From assembly GCA_024399065.1 (NCBI GenBank), contig JAKSIB010000009.1, positions 1 through 64,000 on the forward strand: DNA of 64,000 bases, in the 5' to 3' direction. Positions 63,569 through 64,000 of the stretch are shown in pieces (within the stretch, counting starts at the first letter, position 1; each line of letters begins with the position of its first letter). The DNA comes from Fibrobacter sp. (GTDB taxonomy: Bacteria > Fibrobacterota > Fibrobacteria > Fibrobacterales > Fibrobacteraceae). A model generated the notes under the pieces. That model had not been told where the DNA came from, did no database searches, and saw only the letters and a list, made by a program, of their open reading frames with translations. A program made the position numbers and the translations under genes.

Positions 63569-64000
63569 ATGCTTTGTCAATGGCTTTATCATATGACCAG
63601 TATCGACCTTTTTGACGGTCGTTTGTTCCGTGCCGGTGTGGCAGCAATGCTTTCCATTATCATGGTTTTGGCTTTCATGCCCATCTATATTCGCAAGCTC
63701 CAGGCCCTGGACGCCACCAGCGATTTTGACAAGGATGGAAAGACCAAGTCTCCCCCGATCATGGGCGGCCTCCTGCTGGTTGTTGTGGTGGAAATCGTTT
63801 CCCTCCTGGTTTGCAAGATGAACGGCTACACCATCTCTACCTTGGCAGTGCTGGGCGCATTCTCTGCCGTGGGCGCTATTGATGATATCGCCAAGGTCCG
63901 CGCCAAGCGTTTGGTCAAGCTGGGTAAGCTGAAGGCTGCCGAATACATGGACAAGGCCGACGGCATTTCCAGTTCCCTCCGTTTGTTCCTCTATTTCTTG
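63569..64000 (+). CDS. mraY: Phospho-N-acetylmuramoyl-pentapeptide-transferase MraY (N-terminal part)
   Basis: MraY makes lipid I, the first membrane step of peptidoglycan synthesis. The frame is open to the right edge, so the gene is cut. The visible 144 residues begin MLCQWLYHM, as MraY commonly starts ML-x-WL. They have membrane helices, then KTKSPPIMGG (the family's KxGTPTMGG-like loop) and AIDDIAK (the DD motif). ATG 63569 was chosen; ATG 63593 is an alternative in the same frame. No clear ribosome-binding site precedes either. WecA-type relatives share the motifs, so MraY is the best but not the only reading. It is not next to other mur genes here. Confidence 0.75.
   Translation, partial: MLCQWLYHMTSIDLFDGRLFRAGVAAMLSIIMVLAFMPIYIRKLQALDATSDFDKDGKTKSPPIMGGLLLVVVVEIVSLLVCKMNGYTISTLAVLGAFSAVGAIDDIAKVRAKRLVKLGKLKAAEYMDKADGISSSLRLFLYFL

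Overview
The window looks like chromosomal DNA of a Fibrobacter species (Fibrobacterota). The strongest pointers are a TIGR02147-family protein (the large paralogous family first defined in F. succinogenes), secreted proteins with poly-serine linkers, a CBM35-GH26 mannanase with a short basic C-terminal module, a CE15 glucuronoyl esterase lipoprotein, and the futalosine menaquinone enzyme MqnE. No phage, plasmid, insertion sequence or CRISPR array was recognised. The assignment rests on recalled family knowledge; no database search was possible.

Layout. 1-3.2 kb: trmB (cut by the left edge), recN, a CDP-alcohol phosphatidyltransferase and an initiator tRNA-Met. 3.4-8.2 kb: mqnE, then on the minus strand a class I/II aminotransferase, a small membrane protein and leuA, whose leader has a Leu-rich mini-ORF and a terminator. 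8.2-13.5 kb: an alanine/Na+ symporter, a hypothetical gene and a topoisomerase III-like gene with repeats inserted in frame, then a 58-residue membrane protein. 13.6-17.7 kb: an SNF-type transporter, a lone sufB, a palindrome array and a DJ-1 protein. 17.7-28.3 kb: a Ser-rich lipoprotein and a minor-pilin operon (fimT, pilV, pilW and a 2400-residue pilX-like gene). 28.5-35 kb: hsp33, thrH, a YbjQ-like gene, the CE15 esterase, rel and a hypothetical gene. 35-45.2 kb: a complex I operon nuoA-BC-D-H-I-J-K-L-M-N with B and C fused and no E, F or G. 45.4-49 kb: a GH116-like gene followed by three long nested hairpins. 49-53 kb: a lipoprotein/TIGR02147 pair divergent from the GH26 mannanase. 53.1-57.1 kb: purC, a second palindrome array, a PD-(D/E)XK nuclease-like gene, a hypothetical gene and a glycosyltransferase. 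57.1-64 kb: a GT39-like/NPCBM membrane protein, a duplicated Cys-rich secreted protein, an EAL protein, a HAD phosphatase, a zinc-ribbon protein and the start of mraY.

Menaquinone synthesis (mqnE) and a quinone-reducing complex I without an NADH module fit an anaerobe that respires to fumarate. The GH26, CE15, pilin and TIGR02147/lipoprotein genes fit growth on plant cell-wall polysaccharide.

The least explained content is repetitive DNA. It includes (i) degenerate tandem heptamers at eight loci, three of them translated in frame; (ii) REP-like palindromes with interchangeable cores, one inside topB; (iii) two arrays of three palindromes each, with fixed internal length and spacings near whole helical turns; and (iv) three tandem nested hairpins whose stems differ in sequence but still pair, the first starting in the stop codon of its neighbouring gene.
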